Source: Streptomyces sp. HUAS YS2
GTDB lineage: Bacteria; Actinomycetota; Actinomycetes; Streptomycetales; Streptomycetaceae
DNA length: 64,000 nt
Direction: 5' to 3'
NCBI RefSeq assembly: GCF_033343995.1
Contig: NZ_CP137573.1
Coordinates: 2,947,001 to 3,011,000, forward strand
In this document: piece after piece, positions 53,195-60,311 of the stretch
How the letters are laid out: each line of letters begins with the position of its first letter
How positions within the stretch are numbered: the first letter of the stretch is position 1
The notes under the pieces: generated by a model
Database searches by the model: none
Seen by the model: only the letters and a program-made list of their open reading frames with translations
What the model was told of the DNA's origin: nothing
Translations under genes and position numbers: made by a program

Positions 53195-54088
53195 TCAGGT
53201 CCAGTCGATCCGATGGCCGTCACGCTCGAAGGACTCCTCGACACCGGCCCAGTCCTCGACCCACTCTCCGACGGGGGCGACCGTCATCTCCGGGTCGTCC
53301 GCGACGAAGATCATGACGCCCTCGGCCTCTCCCTCCTCCTCTGTCTGAGCGAGGTCTGCGAGGCGGTCGACCCGTACGTACCTGCCGGCATCGGCGCCGG
53401 CCACGATCCGACCCACAGCCCCGAAGCGAGGCACAGAGTTCCCGTACTTCGCGATGACCGCCGAGCGGTCGAGGACCGCCGTCACACGGATCGTCGACTC
53501 CGACGAGGTGCCGGCGACGCCGTCACGCCAAGCCGCCGCGACCGCCACGTAATGCCGGCCCACCTCCGCAGCACTCACGCGCAGCGTGGGCAGCAGGACG
53601 GCAACAGCGTCATCACTCCGGGACGAAAGAGTCCCGACATCGCCCTTCTGCGCGGCCTGCTCGCGGGAGCCCAGATCCTGTCCCGCCCGCTCACCGAGTT
53701 CGGCCACGAACTCTCCGGCCGCCAGGGCGATCTGATCCGCGCCTTGCGCCTTCCCCCACAGCAGGAAGCCCAGCCCCGAGTGGACCGCGTCGAAGCCCTC
53801 GACGGCTACCGAGTCGAGGTCTCCTTCGTCCGATGCCGCGTCCAGCAGCTCTTGCAGCTCACGGTAGAGCAGTTCGACCCGCGCCTCGTCCACCGCCCCC
53901 GGTTCCCACAGCAAATCAAGGGCCCGGAACCAGGCATCGGGCGCGGCCTCGCCCGTGGACTCGGCAACGGCCCAGAAGGCCACCGCGCAGGCACGCTCCG
54001 CGCAGCCCGCCACGAAGGCCCTGGCCTGCGCGAAGGATGCCGAGTGGGCGAAGCGCCCCACACTCTCCGACAGGTGCACGTTGCTCAC
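53195..54088 (-). CDS. Uncharacterised acidic protein
   Basis: A 297-residue cytosolic protein without recognised domain. GTG 54088 has GGGAG 3 nt upstream. The N-terminal half is helical and Ala-rich with two adjacent Cys (GCAERACAVAFWAVAEST). The C-terminal half is beta-rich and very acidic (DLAQTEEEGEAEGVMIFVADDPEMTV). The composition recalls immunity proteins, but no toxin lies next to it. It stands alone between the DinB gene and a divergent membrane-protein gene. Confidence 0.6.
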   Translation of the reverse strand: MSNVHLSESVGRFAHSASFAQARAFVAGCAERACAVAFWAVAESTGEAAPDAWFRALDLLWEPGAVDEARVELLYRELQELLDAASDEGDLDSVAVEGFDAVHSGLGFLLWGKAQGADQIALAAGEFVAELGERAGQDLGSREQAAQKGDVGTLSSRSDDAVAVLLPTLRVSAAEVGRHYVAVAAAWRDGVAGTSSESTIRVTAVLDRSAVIAKYGNSVPRFGAVGRIVAGADAGRYVRVDRLADLAQTEEEGEAEGVMIFVADDPEMTVAPVGEWVEDWAGVEESFERDGHRIDWT

Positions 54089-54198
54089 GTTCTCCCACTT
54101 CTTCCGCTATGAAGGTCAGCTGGACTGCAGGAGTCCCAGGGAGGCGACACCACCCCGCGACAGCCGCGACCACGATCCTGTTGCGACAGGGTTCGACC

Positions 54199-54262
54199 CT
54201 AGCAACGCTAGACAATCGAGCGGCAGCAGTACTAGCTTTGCCTCACTGGCTAGCAGCGCTAG
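54199..54262 (+). promoter_or_regulatory. Twin perfect operators CTAGC-N3-GCTAG around a promoter
   Basis: CTAGCAACGCTAG (54199-54211) and CTAGCAGCGCTAG (54250-54262) are perfect inverted repeats 51 bp apart. Between them TAGACA (54209-54214) and TAGCTT (54233-54238) form a possible promoter with an 18-nt spacer. The second operator abuts the ribosome site of the DUF1772 gene. This suggests repression by looping or by blocking both promoter ends. Confidence 0.65.
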
Positions 54263-54279
54263 ATCCTGGAGGGGTCATC

Positions 54280-54726
54280 ATGCTCAACGCACTCGAGGTG
54301 TTCACCACCGTGGTCGTCGGCCTGATGGTGGGGGTGGAGTTCTCCGTCGCCTTCGTCATGAACCGGATCTTCAACGCACTGCCCGAGGACAGTGACCAAC
54401 TCGCCCGCGCCCACGGGGGCCGGATGCTCGGCGCCCTGATGCCGTTCTGGTACATCGGCTCGCTCGTCCTCAGCGCGATCTGGGCCATCGCCGGATGGCA
54501 CCGACCCGGCGCCGGCCTCGTCGTCACCGCCGCCGCGCTGCTGATCGTCAGCGTGATCATGTCGATCGTGCTGCTCGTCCCGATCAACAACCGGGGCAAG
54601 ACGTGGACCCCCGAGAACCGGCCCGCCGACTGGAAGGAGCAGATGAACCGCTGGGACCGCTACCACTACGTCCGCGTCGCCGTCATCATCGGCGCCTTCA
54701 CCCTGCTGGTCACCGCCCTCACCTGA
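54280..54726 (+). CDS. DUF1772 membrane protein
   Basis: A 148-residue protein with four hydrophobic helices (VFTTVVVGLMVGVEFSVAFVM, MLGALMPFWYIGSLVLSAIWAIAG, GLVVTAAALLIVSVIMSIVLLVPI, VAVIIGAFTLLVTAL). It carries the family INNRGKTW and DWKEQMNRWDRYHYVR segments. Relatives include anthrone-oxygenase-like proteins, though most have no known role. ATG 54280 has GGAGGGG 5 nt upstream. Twin operators indicate control by an unlinked TetR- or MarR-type regulator. Confidence 0.85.
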   Translation: MLNALEVFTTVVVGLMVGVEFSVAFVMNRIFNALPEDSDQLARAHGGRMLGALMPFWYIGSLVLSAIWAIAGWHRPGAGLVVTAAALLIVSVIMSIVLLVPINNRGKTWTPENRPADWKEQMNRWDRYHYVRVAVIIGAFTLLVTALT

Positions 54727-54798
54727 GCCCCCGGGCCGACACCGCAGGCGGCTTCCGGGAACAGCGGGCCATCGGCGGCCTGCCCGTGCGACGTCGGG

Positions 54799-55749
54799 TT
54801 ACCGCGTCTCCCGAAGCCGCGCCTCCGGCAGTCGCGCGATGTCGGACACCGGTCCGATGTGGCCGAGCTTGTCGGGGTTGGACACGGAGTGGATCGCCCG
54901 CACCATGCCGTCGACGACATCGAGTTCGACCACGCTTGCCACGCGCCCTTCCGCGTCGACGATCAGCGCCCCCGGCCGGCCGTTGATCCAAACAGGCCGG
55001 AGCGCGGCACCGAGCGACCGAAGCCGTCGCAGCCCGCCGACGAACAGCTGCACCACACGCAGAGGCTCGGTCACCGACTTCCCGATCGCCCGCGCCTTGC
55101 CGCCGCCGTCCCCGTGGAACACCACGCCCGGCGCGAGCATGCCGAGCAGCGCGTCCATCTCGCCGCCCGCCGCGGCCTCGAAGAACGTACGGGCGAGCTC
55201 CCCGCCCTCCGCCCGCCTCGCCGGGGCCGGCGCGCTGTCCGCCACGGGTCCCGCGGCAGCGATGCGCTTCCTGGCACGAGCGAAGATCTGCCGGCAGTTC
55301 GCCTCGGACTTGCCGGTGGTCCTCGCGACGTCCGGGTAGTCGTACCCGAACACCTCGCGCAGCATGAACACCGCCCGCTCCACCGGCGACAGGGCCTCCA
55401 GCAGGACGAGGAAGGCCATCGACAGGGAGTCGGCCAGTTCGGCGTGTTCGGCCGGACCCGGCCGGTCGGCGGAGACCACGACCGGCTCGGGCAGCCACTC
55501 CCCCACGTAGGTCTCCCGCCGCACTCGCGCCGAACGCAGGTGGTTGATGCCCAGACGCGTCACCGACGTCGTCAGATACGCCTTTGGGGCGGCGATCTCG
55601 GTCCCCACCTGGTGGGCCCGGGTCAGACCGAGGAACGCGTCCTGCACGATGTCCTCGGCGTCGCCCACGGACCCTGTCATCCCATAGGCGATGGAGAAGA
55701 GCAGCGGCCGGTAGCCCGCCGCGTCCCCCAGATCCGTCGGTTCCGGCAC
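54799..55749 (-). CDS. ECF41-group RNA polymerase sigma factor
   Basis: A 316-residue sigma factor. Region 2 is RPLLFSIAYGMTGSVGDAEDIVQDAFL and region 4 is LSPVERAVFMLREVFGYDYPDVARTTGKSEANCRQI. A SnoaL-like C-terminal extension replaces an anti-sigma factor. All three ECF41 hallmarks are present: WLPEP in the linker, DGGGK in the extension and NPDKL near the C-terminus. GTG 55749 has GAGGGGG 5 nt upstream. It diverges from a DoxX gene that has a matching promoter, the usual ECF41 arrangement with a small redox or membrane partner. Confidence 0.94.
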   Translation of the reverse strand: MPEPTDLGDAAGYRPLLFSIAYGMTGSVGDAEDIVQDAFLGLTRAHQVGTEIAAPKAYLTTSVTRLGINHLRSARVRRETYVGEWLPEPVVVSADRPGPAEHAELADSLSMAFLVLLEALSPVERAVFMLREVFGYDYPDVARTTGKSEANCRQIFARARKRIAAAGPVADSAPAPARRAEGGELARTFFEAAAGGEMDALLGMLAPGVVFHGDGGGKARAIGKSVTEPLRVVQLFVGGLRRLRSLGAALRPVWINGRPGALIVDAEGRVASVVELDVVDGMVRAIHSVSNPDKLGHIGPVSDIARLPEARLRETR

Positions 55750-55840
55750 GGAAACCCCCTCGACTCCCCCGGCTCCAGCCCGACTCCCGTACCGCGCAGG
55801 CTATCCGAGACGTCCGGCTTGCGGATCAAGAACGGAGCGG

Positions 55841-55891
55841 GTGACCCAGGTCACGTTCGGCTCCTGTCACAGCTCACCGGGGTGCCCTGTC
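55841..55891 (+). promoter_or_regulatory. ECF41-type promoter and adjacent palindrome for doxX
   Basis: TGTCACA (55865-55871), exactly 16 nt, then TGTC (55888-55891) differs at one base from the published ECF41 consensus TGTCACA-N16-CGTC. It lies 37 nt before the DoxX start. A perfect GTGACC-CA-GGTCAC palindrome (55841-55854) lies just upstream. Confidence 0.7.
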
Positions 55892-55928
55892 TGAGAGGGG
55901 CAACAGCGAACAACGACAAAGGAATCCG

Positions 55929-56315
55929 ATGAACCTCGCCCTGTGGATCGTGACCGGACTGCTCGCCGCTGCCTTCCTGCTCGGGGGAGCCTTCAAGGTG
56001 ATCACGCCGAAGGAGAAGATAGCCGCTGGTGGGTCGAGCGGCAGATGGGTCGAGGACTTCAGCGAGGGCGGTGTCAAGGCCATCGGAGCCCTCGAGGTCC
56101 TGGCCGCGGCGGGCCTGGTCCTGCCCGCCGTACTCGGCATCGCGCCGGTTCTGGTGCCCCTGGCCGCCCTCGGTCTGGTGCTGCTCATGCTGGGTGCGGC
56201 AGCCACCCGCATCCGACGCCACGAGACCAAGCTCGTGATGGTGGACCTGGCCTATGTCGCCCTGGCCGCCTTCGTGGCGTGGGGCCGCTTCGGCCCCGAG
56301 TCCTTCATCGGCTGA
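55929..56315 (+). CDS. DoxX family membrane protein
   Basis: A 128-residue protein with four membrane helices (LWIVTGLLAAAFLLGGAFKVI, AIGALEVLAAAGLVLPAVLGI, LVPLAALGLVLLMLGAAATRI, VDLAYVALAAFVAWG). The DoxX-type GGAFKV and GALEVLAAAGL segments are present. Divergent from the ECF41 sigma factor and preceded by an ECF41-like promoter, it is the probable direct target. Proposed roles in the family are in thiol redox or quinone metabolism. Confidence 0.88.
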   Translation: MNLALWIVTGLLAAAFLLGGAFKVITPKEKIAAGGSSGRWVEDFSEGGVKAIGALEVLAAAGLVLPAVLGIAPVLVPLAALGLVLLMLGAAATRIRRHETKLVMVDLAYVALAAFVAWGRFGPESFIG

Positions 56316-56352
56316 CGGAGAGCATGGGCGACGGTCGTCTGTACGCACCAAG

Positions 56353-56398
56353 GAGTGAACGGCCGTACGGGAGACCCCTCGTGTACGGCCCGTTCACG
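56353..56398. terminator. Bulged hairpin after doxX
   Basis: GTGAACGGCCGTAC near 56353 pairs with GTACGGCCCGTTCAC (ending about 56398) with one bulged base and a loop of about 15 nt, 40 nt after the doxX stop. Confidence 0.55.
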
Positions 56399-56408
56399 AC
56401 TCGGACTT

Positions 56409-56686
56409 CTACGGGGCCTGCTCCCGCAGGCCGTTCTTGATCGACTCCCGGATCTCCTCCCCGGCAAGGCCGCGCCGAAAGTACTGCTCGGCCAGTGCCG
56501 GCAACCACGGCTCGAACCGGCTGAGGTCATCCGAAAGTACGCAAGCGGCTCCACCAACAGTGCCGCCTCGAGAACGGCGCGGGCGAGCCGGACGGTCCCC
56601 TCGTCCTCCTCGTCGGGCCACTGGCCCCAGTCGAACGGCATGGCTCGCAAGGGCGCCGGCAGCAGCGGCTTGTTGTCGGCCGTCAC
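56409..56686 (-). pseudogene. Frameshifted small ORF
   Basis: GTG 56686 with GGGAG upstream begins MTADNKPLLPAPLRAMPFDWGQWPDEEDEGTVRLARAVLEAALLVEPLA. Around 56535-56550 the coding sense moves to another frame and continues CVLSDDLSRFEPWLPALAEQYFRRGLAGEEI...NGLREQAP to a stop at 56409. Each half reads like natural protein and neither is complete alone. It is probably a decayed gene of about 92 codons; a sequencing error is possible. Family not recognised. Confidence 0.55.
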
Positions 56687-56761
56687 TTCACTCCCAGGTA
56701 CTCCAGCGCCTTCATCGGACGGGCCTTCCGCTGTGGCCCTGACCCGGTGCCGCACAACGCA

Positions 56762-56801
56762 GCGGGGCCGCGGCCGAGTCGAAACTCGGCGACGGCCCCG
56801 C
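56762..56801. terminator. Terminator at the end of the pilus operon
   Basis: GCGGGGCCG (56762-56770) pairs with CGGCCCCGC (56793-56801), and inside it GCCGAGT pairs with ACTCGGC around a short loop, with a 2x2 internal mismatch. It lies 18 nt past the OmpA-like stop on the minus strand. Confidence 0.85.
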
Positions 56802-56819
56802 GCGTCGTAAGTGGTGTGA

Positions 56820-57458
56820 CTACGCGCCGCTCGCGGCGCGCTGGAAGGAGACCTCCACGCGGCGGTTCTTCTTCCGGCCTTCCTCCGTGCCGTTGTCGGC
56901 GATGGGGTACTGCTCGCCGTAGCCGCGGATCTCGTAGGTGATCCCGGCGGAGGCGAGTTCCTTCGCCAGCACGGTGTGCACCGCCTCGGCGCGCTGCTTG
57001 GACAGCACGTCGCCGTGCGCCGAGGAACCGAGGTTGTCGGTGAAGCCGAAGACGCGGACCTTCTTCGCGTCCTGCTTCTTGATCTCGGCGGCGATCGCGG
57101 CGATGCGGGAGTTCGCGGCGGAAGACAGCTTGGCGCTGTCCTTGCCGAACAGCACCTCCGCCTGGAGCGCGAACTTGATGTCGGCGTTCGTGTCCTCGCG
57201 ACGCTCGTTGCCCTCGAGGTCCTCGATCACGGACTTGATGTCGAGCACCTTGGCCGGCGCGAGCGTGCCGCCGTCGGGGAGCTTCAGATCGGGGTCGTTG
57301 GCATCGATCTTCACGGGCGCCGCGGCGGACGCGGACGGGTACGGATTCTCGTCAGCAAGAGCATTCGGCGTGAGCACACCGAAGGCGAGCGCTCCGGTGA
57401 CAGCGACACCGGCCGCGCGCACGGCGATTCGCCGGGTACGGGTCAGGGTCACGGTCAT
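56820..57458 (-). CDS. Secreted OmpA-family peptidoglycan-binding protein
   Basis: A 212-residue secreted protein. Signal peptide (about 1-36, ending NALADEN) and a C-terminal OmpA domain with VRVFGFTDNLGSSAHGDVLSKQRAEAV and RRVEVSF, the peptidoglycan-anchoring motif (Asp/Arg contacts to diaminopimelate). ATG overlaps the stop of the preceding lipoprotein (TGATG). As the last gene of the pilus operon it probably anchors the apparatus to the wall. Confidence 0.88.
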   Translation of the reverse strand: MTVTLTRTRRIAVRAAGVAVTGALAFGVLTPNALADENPYPSASAAAPVKIDANDPDLKLPDGGTLAPAKVLDIKSVIEDLEGNERREDTNADIKFALQAEVLFGKDSAKLSSAANSRIAAIAAEIKKQDAKKVRVFGFTDNLGSSAHGDVLSKQRAEAVHTVLAKELASAGITYEIRGYGEQYPIADNGTEEGRKKNRRVEVSFQRAASGA

Positions 57459-58048
57459 CAGGAGATCTCAATCGGCGCGTTGGGGAAGCCCGGGAACTGG
57501 AGGTCGACGGTGGTGGTCGAGGTAGGAGGCGCCGGGAACTGGGCGAAGAACTGGAAAGTCGCGCCCGCCGCGATGGACGGGTCGAATCCCGCGGTGGTGA
57601 GGGGACGGTTGTCCGTGTCCCTCAGCACGTAGTAGCGCTTCTTCTCCTTGGAGTCCACCAGCGTCATGGCGGCCACCGAGCGGCCGCTGCCGGCAACGTC
57701 CTGCTCCTGACCACTCCACTGGATCGGCGTCGTGTACGCGTTCTGAGTGGTGTTCTTGAACGCACCGCTCACGGTGACGAACCCACCGGCGTCCCGCTTG
57801 ACCTCGTGGATGACCATCTCGATGCCGTCATTGCCCTTGAGGGTCGCAACGACCTTGCTGTTGTCCGGGTAGGTCTTGCCGTCACCGCTCTTCGACGGCT
57901 GCTGCTTACCCGAGGACGACGACGAGGAGGCGTTCTCCTTCGACGTCCCGGGGTCCTCACCGCAGGCCGTCAGCGAGAAGGCCAGGGCCGCCGCCAACAG
58001 CGCGGCTGCGCCGGCTCGACGCGTCGTCCTCACATGCCGAATGCTCAT
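57458..58048 (-). CDS. Lipoprotein of the Tad pilus operon
   Basis: A 196-residue lipoprotein: signal peptide with lipobox SLTAC, a Ser/Lys linker, then a beta-sandwich-like domain (VTVSGAFKNTTQNAYTTPIQWSG, AGATFQFFAQFPAPPTSTTTVDLQFPGF). This resembles the DUF4352/telokin-like domain found in actinobacterial lipoproteins. It lies between the TadE/G-like gene and the OmpA-like gene, coupled to the latter. The likely role is as a periplasm-side or surface pilus accessory protein. Confidence 0.8.
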   Translation of the reverse strand: MSIRHVRTTRRAGAAALLAAALAFSLTACGEDPGTSKENASSSSSSGKQQPSKSGDGKTYPDNSKVVATLKGNDGIEMVIHEVKRDAGGFVTVSGAFKNTTQNAYTTPIQWSGQEQDVAGSGRSVAAMTLVDSKEKKRYYVLRDTDNRPLTTAGFDPSIAAGATFQFFAQFPAPPTSTTTVDLQFPGFPNAPIEIS

Positions 58049-58077
58049 GAATGGTCTTCCTTTGTGTTCGCTCGCGG

Positions 58078-58737
58078 TCAGTCCTCGGCCAGGCGGACGT
58101 TGAACAGGTCCGCCATGCCCGGAAGGAGGTCAAGATTCCCTGGGTCTAGTTCCCAGTCGCTGCCGTCACAGATGAGACCGCCCAGGGAGGGCTTAGGCTT
58201 GTCGTTGCCCTTGCCCTGATCGTCGTCGTCCCCGTCCTCGGGCTTCGGCGCCTCTGGGGGCTTGAACTGGCACCGGAACTCGACCACGGCCGTGGCCTTG
58301 GATTCCGCGTGCTTCGTCTCGGTCCCGTCGACAATGCTGTTGCCCATGGACTGCTGCGCCCTGACGTCCACCGTCACGCCCCATCGTCCGCCCCACAGCT
58401 CGTTGCAGCTGAGCTGATGCGCGCCGTTGGCCTGGGCGAACCGCGGTCCTCCGTAGCAACCGCTGCGCCGCTCCGGCACGTTGCCATTGGCGAAGAGAGC
58501 CATGAGCCACGGCACGTCGCGGGCGAGGATGTGTTCACGGAGAGGGTCGTCGAGATCATCTCGGGACTGCTGTGCCGCCGCCAGAGCGGCGGCGTCCGCC
58601 GCCGTCTGTGTCTTGTTGCGGCTGACATCGGCCTGACCGAACGCGAAGAACATCAACGCAAGGAAGAGCAGGCCGACAACCGCTGTGATGTACAGCGGTG
58701 TGGCCTGCCCTTCCTCGCCGCGAGCGAGTCGGCTCAC
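58078..58737 (-). CDS. TadE/TadG-like pseudopilin of the pilus operon
   Basis: A 219-residue protein. GTG 58737 overlaps the pilin stop (GTGA). The start VSRLARGEEGQATPLYITAVVGLLFLALMFFAFGQADVSRNKTQTAADAAALAAA is the TadG/TadE-like N-terminus: a short basic leader, Glu-bearing cleavage-like site, one helix and then the AADAAALAAA heptad. The rest is extracytoplasmic with Cys pairs and an acidic linker. Such proteins are minor pilins or assembly factors. Confidence 0.85.
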   Translation of the reverse strand: MSRLARGEEGQATPLYITAVVGLLFLALMFFAFGQADVSRNKTQTAADAAALAAAQQSRDDLDDPLREHILARDVPWLMALFANGNVPERRSGCYGGPRFAQANGAHQLSCNELWGGRWGVTVDVRAQQSMGNSIVDGTETKHAESKATAVVEFRCQFKPPEAPKPEDGDDDDQGKGNDKPKPSLGGLICDGSDWELDPGNLDLLPGMADLFNVRLAED

Positions 58738-58967
58738 TTGTTGAGGACCTCGTTGATCTTCGTGGTGAACTTGTTCGCCATGGTCTCGCCCATCTTGGTG
58801 TTCAGCAGGGCGACCAGGATGGCGACCACGAGGATCGTGATGCCGACGTACTCCAGCGCGCCCTGGCCACGCTCGCGCTTCTTCTGCAGGGCGTCGATGC
58901 GGGTGTCGACCCAGGAACCGACGTAGACCTTGGTGGCGGTGGCGGTCTTCAGCATGACGTCGTTCAT
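58734..58967 (-). CDS. Flp/Tad-type pilin
   Basis: A 77-residue prepilin. The leader of 34 residues ends RERG, cleavage is before QGALEYVG with Glu at +5, and the mature 43 residues are a hydrophobic helix followed by TKMGETMANKFTTKINEVL. ATG 58967 has AGGGGAA upstream. The leader length (34) and the GQGALEYVG motif are identical to those of the three pilin-toxins. It should be cleaved by the prepilin peptidase at 32313-33176 and polymerised by CpaF-TadBC. Its promoter carries the GGGCCC double site. Confidence 0.93.
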   Translation of the reverse strand: MNDVMLKTATATKVYVGSWVDTRIDALQKKRERGQGALEYVGITILVVAILVALLNTKMGETMANKFTTKINEVLNK

Positions 58968-59076
58968 GATGTTCCCCTTCGGGTTCGGCCGACCGATAGT
59001 CGGCCGACTCTGCGTAAGTCTTCGTGTCTTCCGCGCTTCCGGCTTCCTCCTGGCCGGTCTCGCTTTCGACATGAGA

Positions 59077-59135
59077 AACGTACGCCGGGGCAACACCCTC
59101 GGACATGGGCCCTAGGGCCCAACTCCGGTCCCAAC
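59077..59135 (-). promoter_or_regulatory. GGGCCC-type promoter of the Flp pilin gene
   Basis: Minus-strand boxes: GTTGGGACC (59135-59127), the perfect palindrome TGGGCCCTAGGGCCCA (59121-59106), 21 nt after GGGCCCATG, then TACGTT (59082-59077). This is the best-matching copy. Here the mRNA has a leader of about 105 nt before the pilin ATG, unlike the leaderless toxin genes; an in-frame ATG at 59072 lies 4 nt after the -10 box. Confidence 0.75.
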
Positions 59136-59164
59136 GCGGGGATTGGGCCCTGTGCTCGCTCGCG

Positions 59165-59180
59165 TGGGCCTGAAGGCCCA
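59165..59180 (-). terminator. Small hairpin after the response regulator gene
   Basis: TGGGCC-TGAA-GGCCCA lies 21 nt past the stop of the minus-strand response regulator, before the pilin promoter. It could attenuate read-through into the pilin. Confidence 0.4.
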
Positions 59181-59200
59181 GGCCCAGGGAGGCGTCTCGC

Positions 59201-60292
59201 TCAGGCATTGCGGGACGCACCTCCTCTCGCGATGCCGTGCCAGATGGCGATGGCCTCGCCACGGCTGCCGGCGTTGAGCTTGGCGAAGATGCGGTTGATG
59301 TGGTTCTTGACGGTCTTCTGGCTGATGAAGCAGGTGGCAGCGATCTGCTGATTGGTCATGCCCGACGCGATCAGGTCCATCACTTCCACCTCCCTCTGGC
59401 TCAGTTCGGACAGCAGGGCCCCCGCGTTCTGGGGGCTCGTCGAAGACTGTCCCATATTCGCTTGCAAAAGCGAAGGGTTTTGAGGTGAATGTTGCGCGGC
59501 CGTCACCGGGGCAACAGCGTTCACCTGCGGGTTCATTGGCGGCATGGGCCGGTGATGCCCACTTGTTTCGTATGCGGGTGCAGATGGTTGCTGCGGCACT
59601 GTCGGCTGGTAGCCGGGCCCGGTGAACGCCGTTCCCAGGCCCTCGGGCAGGGCCTGGCCGCCCTGACCCGGCACCCCGCCACGCAGCTGCTCCAGGAGCG
59701 CGGAGGAGGCGGAGTGGGTGAAGTGGGCACGTCCCTGCTTGATGTCGCGTACGGCCGCCACCAGCTGGTCCGCGGTGAACTCGCCGTGGACGAGGTAGCC
59801 GCCGGCGCCCAGCCGCAGCGCCTCGTGCACGATCTCGCTCTCGCGGCTGTACGTCATCATCAGCACCGGCGCGATCCGCACCAGGTGGGGCAGGGCGGAT
59901 ATGCCGTCCACCCCCGGCATGCGGACGTCCAGGAGGACGACGTCGGGGCGGTGCTGGACAGCCGCCTCGTAGGCCTGACGCCCGTCCGCGCCCTCGGCGA
60001 CGACCTCGATGTCGTCACGCCCGGAGAGCAGGACGGTCAGTCCGGCCCGTACGACGGGGTTGTCGTCGGCGACGACCACCCTCAGCGGCGGGGCTGCGGA
60101 GGGCGGATGGTCGGGCAGGGCGGGGAACCCTCCGGACGCGGGGACGGGTGAGGCGGGAACGGGCGATCCGGACACCGGTGTCCCTGCCGTGTGGTGGGAG
60201 CTGAGCGGTGACGGATGCGACGAGGTGTGCTGCGAGACGTGATGCTGCTGGGTCCAATGCTGCCCAGAGCTGTGGGATACGTCGTCCGGCAT
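59201..60292 (-). CDS. NarL/LuxR-family response regulator of the pilus operon
   Basis: A 363-residue regulator. A disordered His/Ser/Pro N-terminus (1-70) precedes a receiver domain (VVVADDNPVV acidic pair, LLDVRMPGVDG phospho-Asp) and a Gln/Pro-rich linker. A LuxR HTH follows (LSQREVEVMDLIASGMTNQQIAATCFISQKTVKNHINRI). The usual receiver Lys (YLLKD) is replaced by His (YLVHGEF), so phosphorylation signalling may be unusual. AGGAGG lies 8 nt before the ATG. It sits between the kinase gene and the pilin promoter and is the nearest candidate to bind the GGGCCC sites. Confidence 0.88.
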   Translation of the reverse strand: MPDDVSHSSGQHWTQQHHVSQHTSSHPSPLSSHHTAGTPVSGSPVPASPVPASGGFPALPDHPPSAAPPLRVVVADDNPVVRAGLTVLLSGRDDIEVVAEGADGRQAYEAAVQHRPDVVLLDVRMPGVDGISALPHLVRIAPVLMMTYSRESEIVHEALRLGAGGYLVHGEFTADQLVAAVRDIKQGRAHFTHSASSALLEQLRGGVPGQGGQALPEGLGTAFTGPGYQPTVPQQPSAPAYETSGHHRPMPPMNPQVNAVAPVTAAQHSPQNPSLLQANMGQSSTSPQNAGALLSELSQREVEVMDLIASGMTNQQIAATCFISQKTVKNHINRIFAKLNAGSRGEAIAIWHGIARGGASRNA

Positions 60293-60311
60293 GGTTGTGG
60301 CCTCCTCTCTC

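Noticed and set aside
59072..59096. Longer pilin starting at ATG 59072
   Set aside because: It would add 35 residues and break the 34-residue leader shared with the toxins; ATG 58967 has a good ribosome site.
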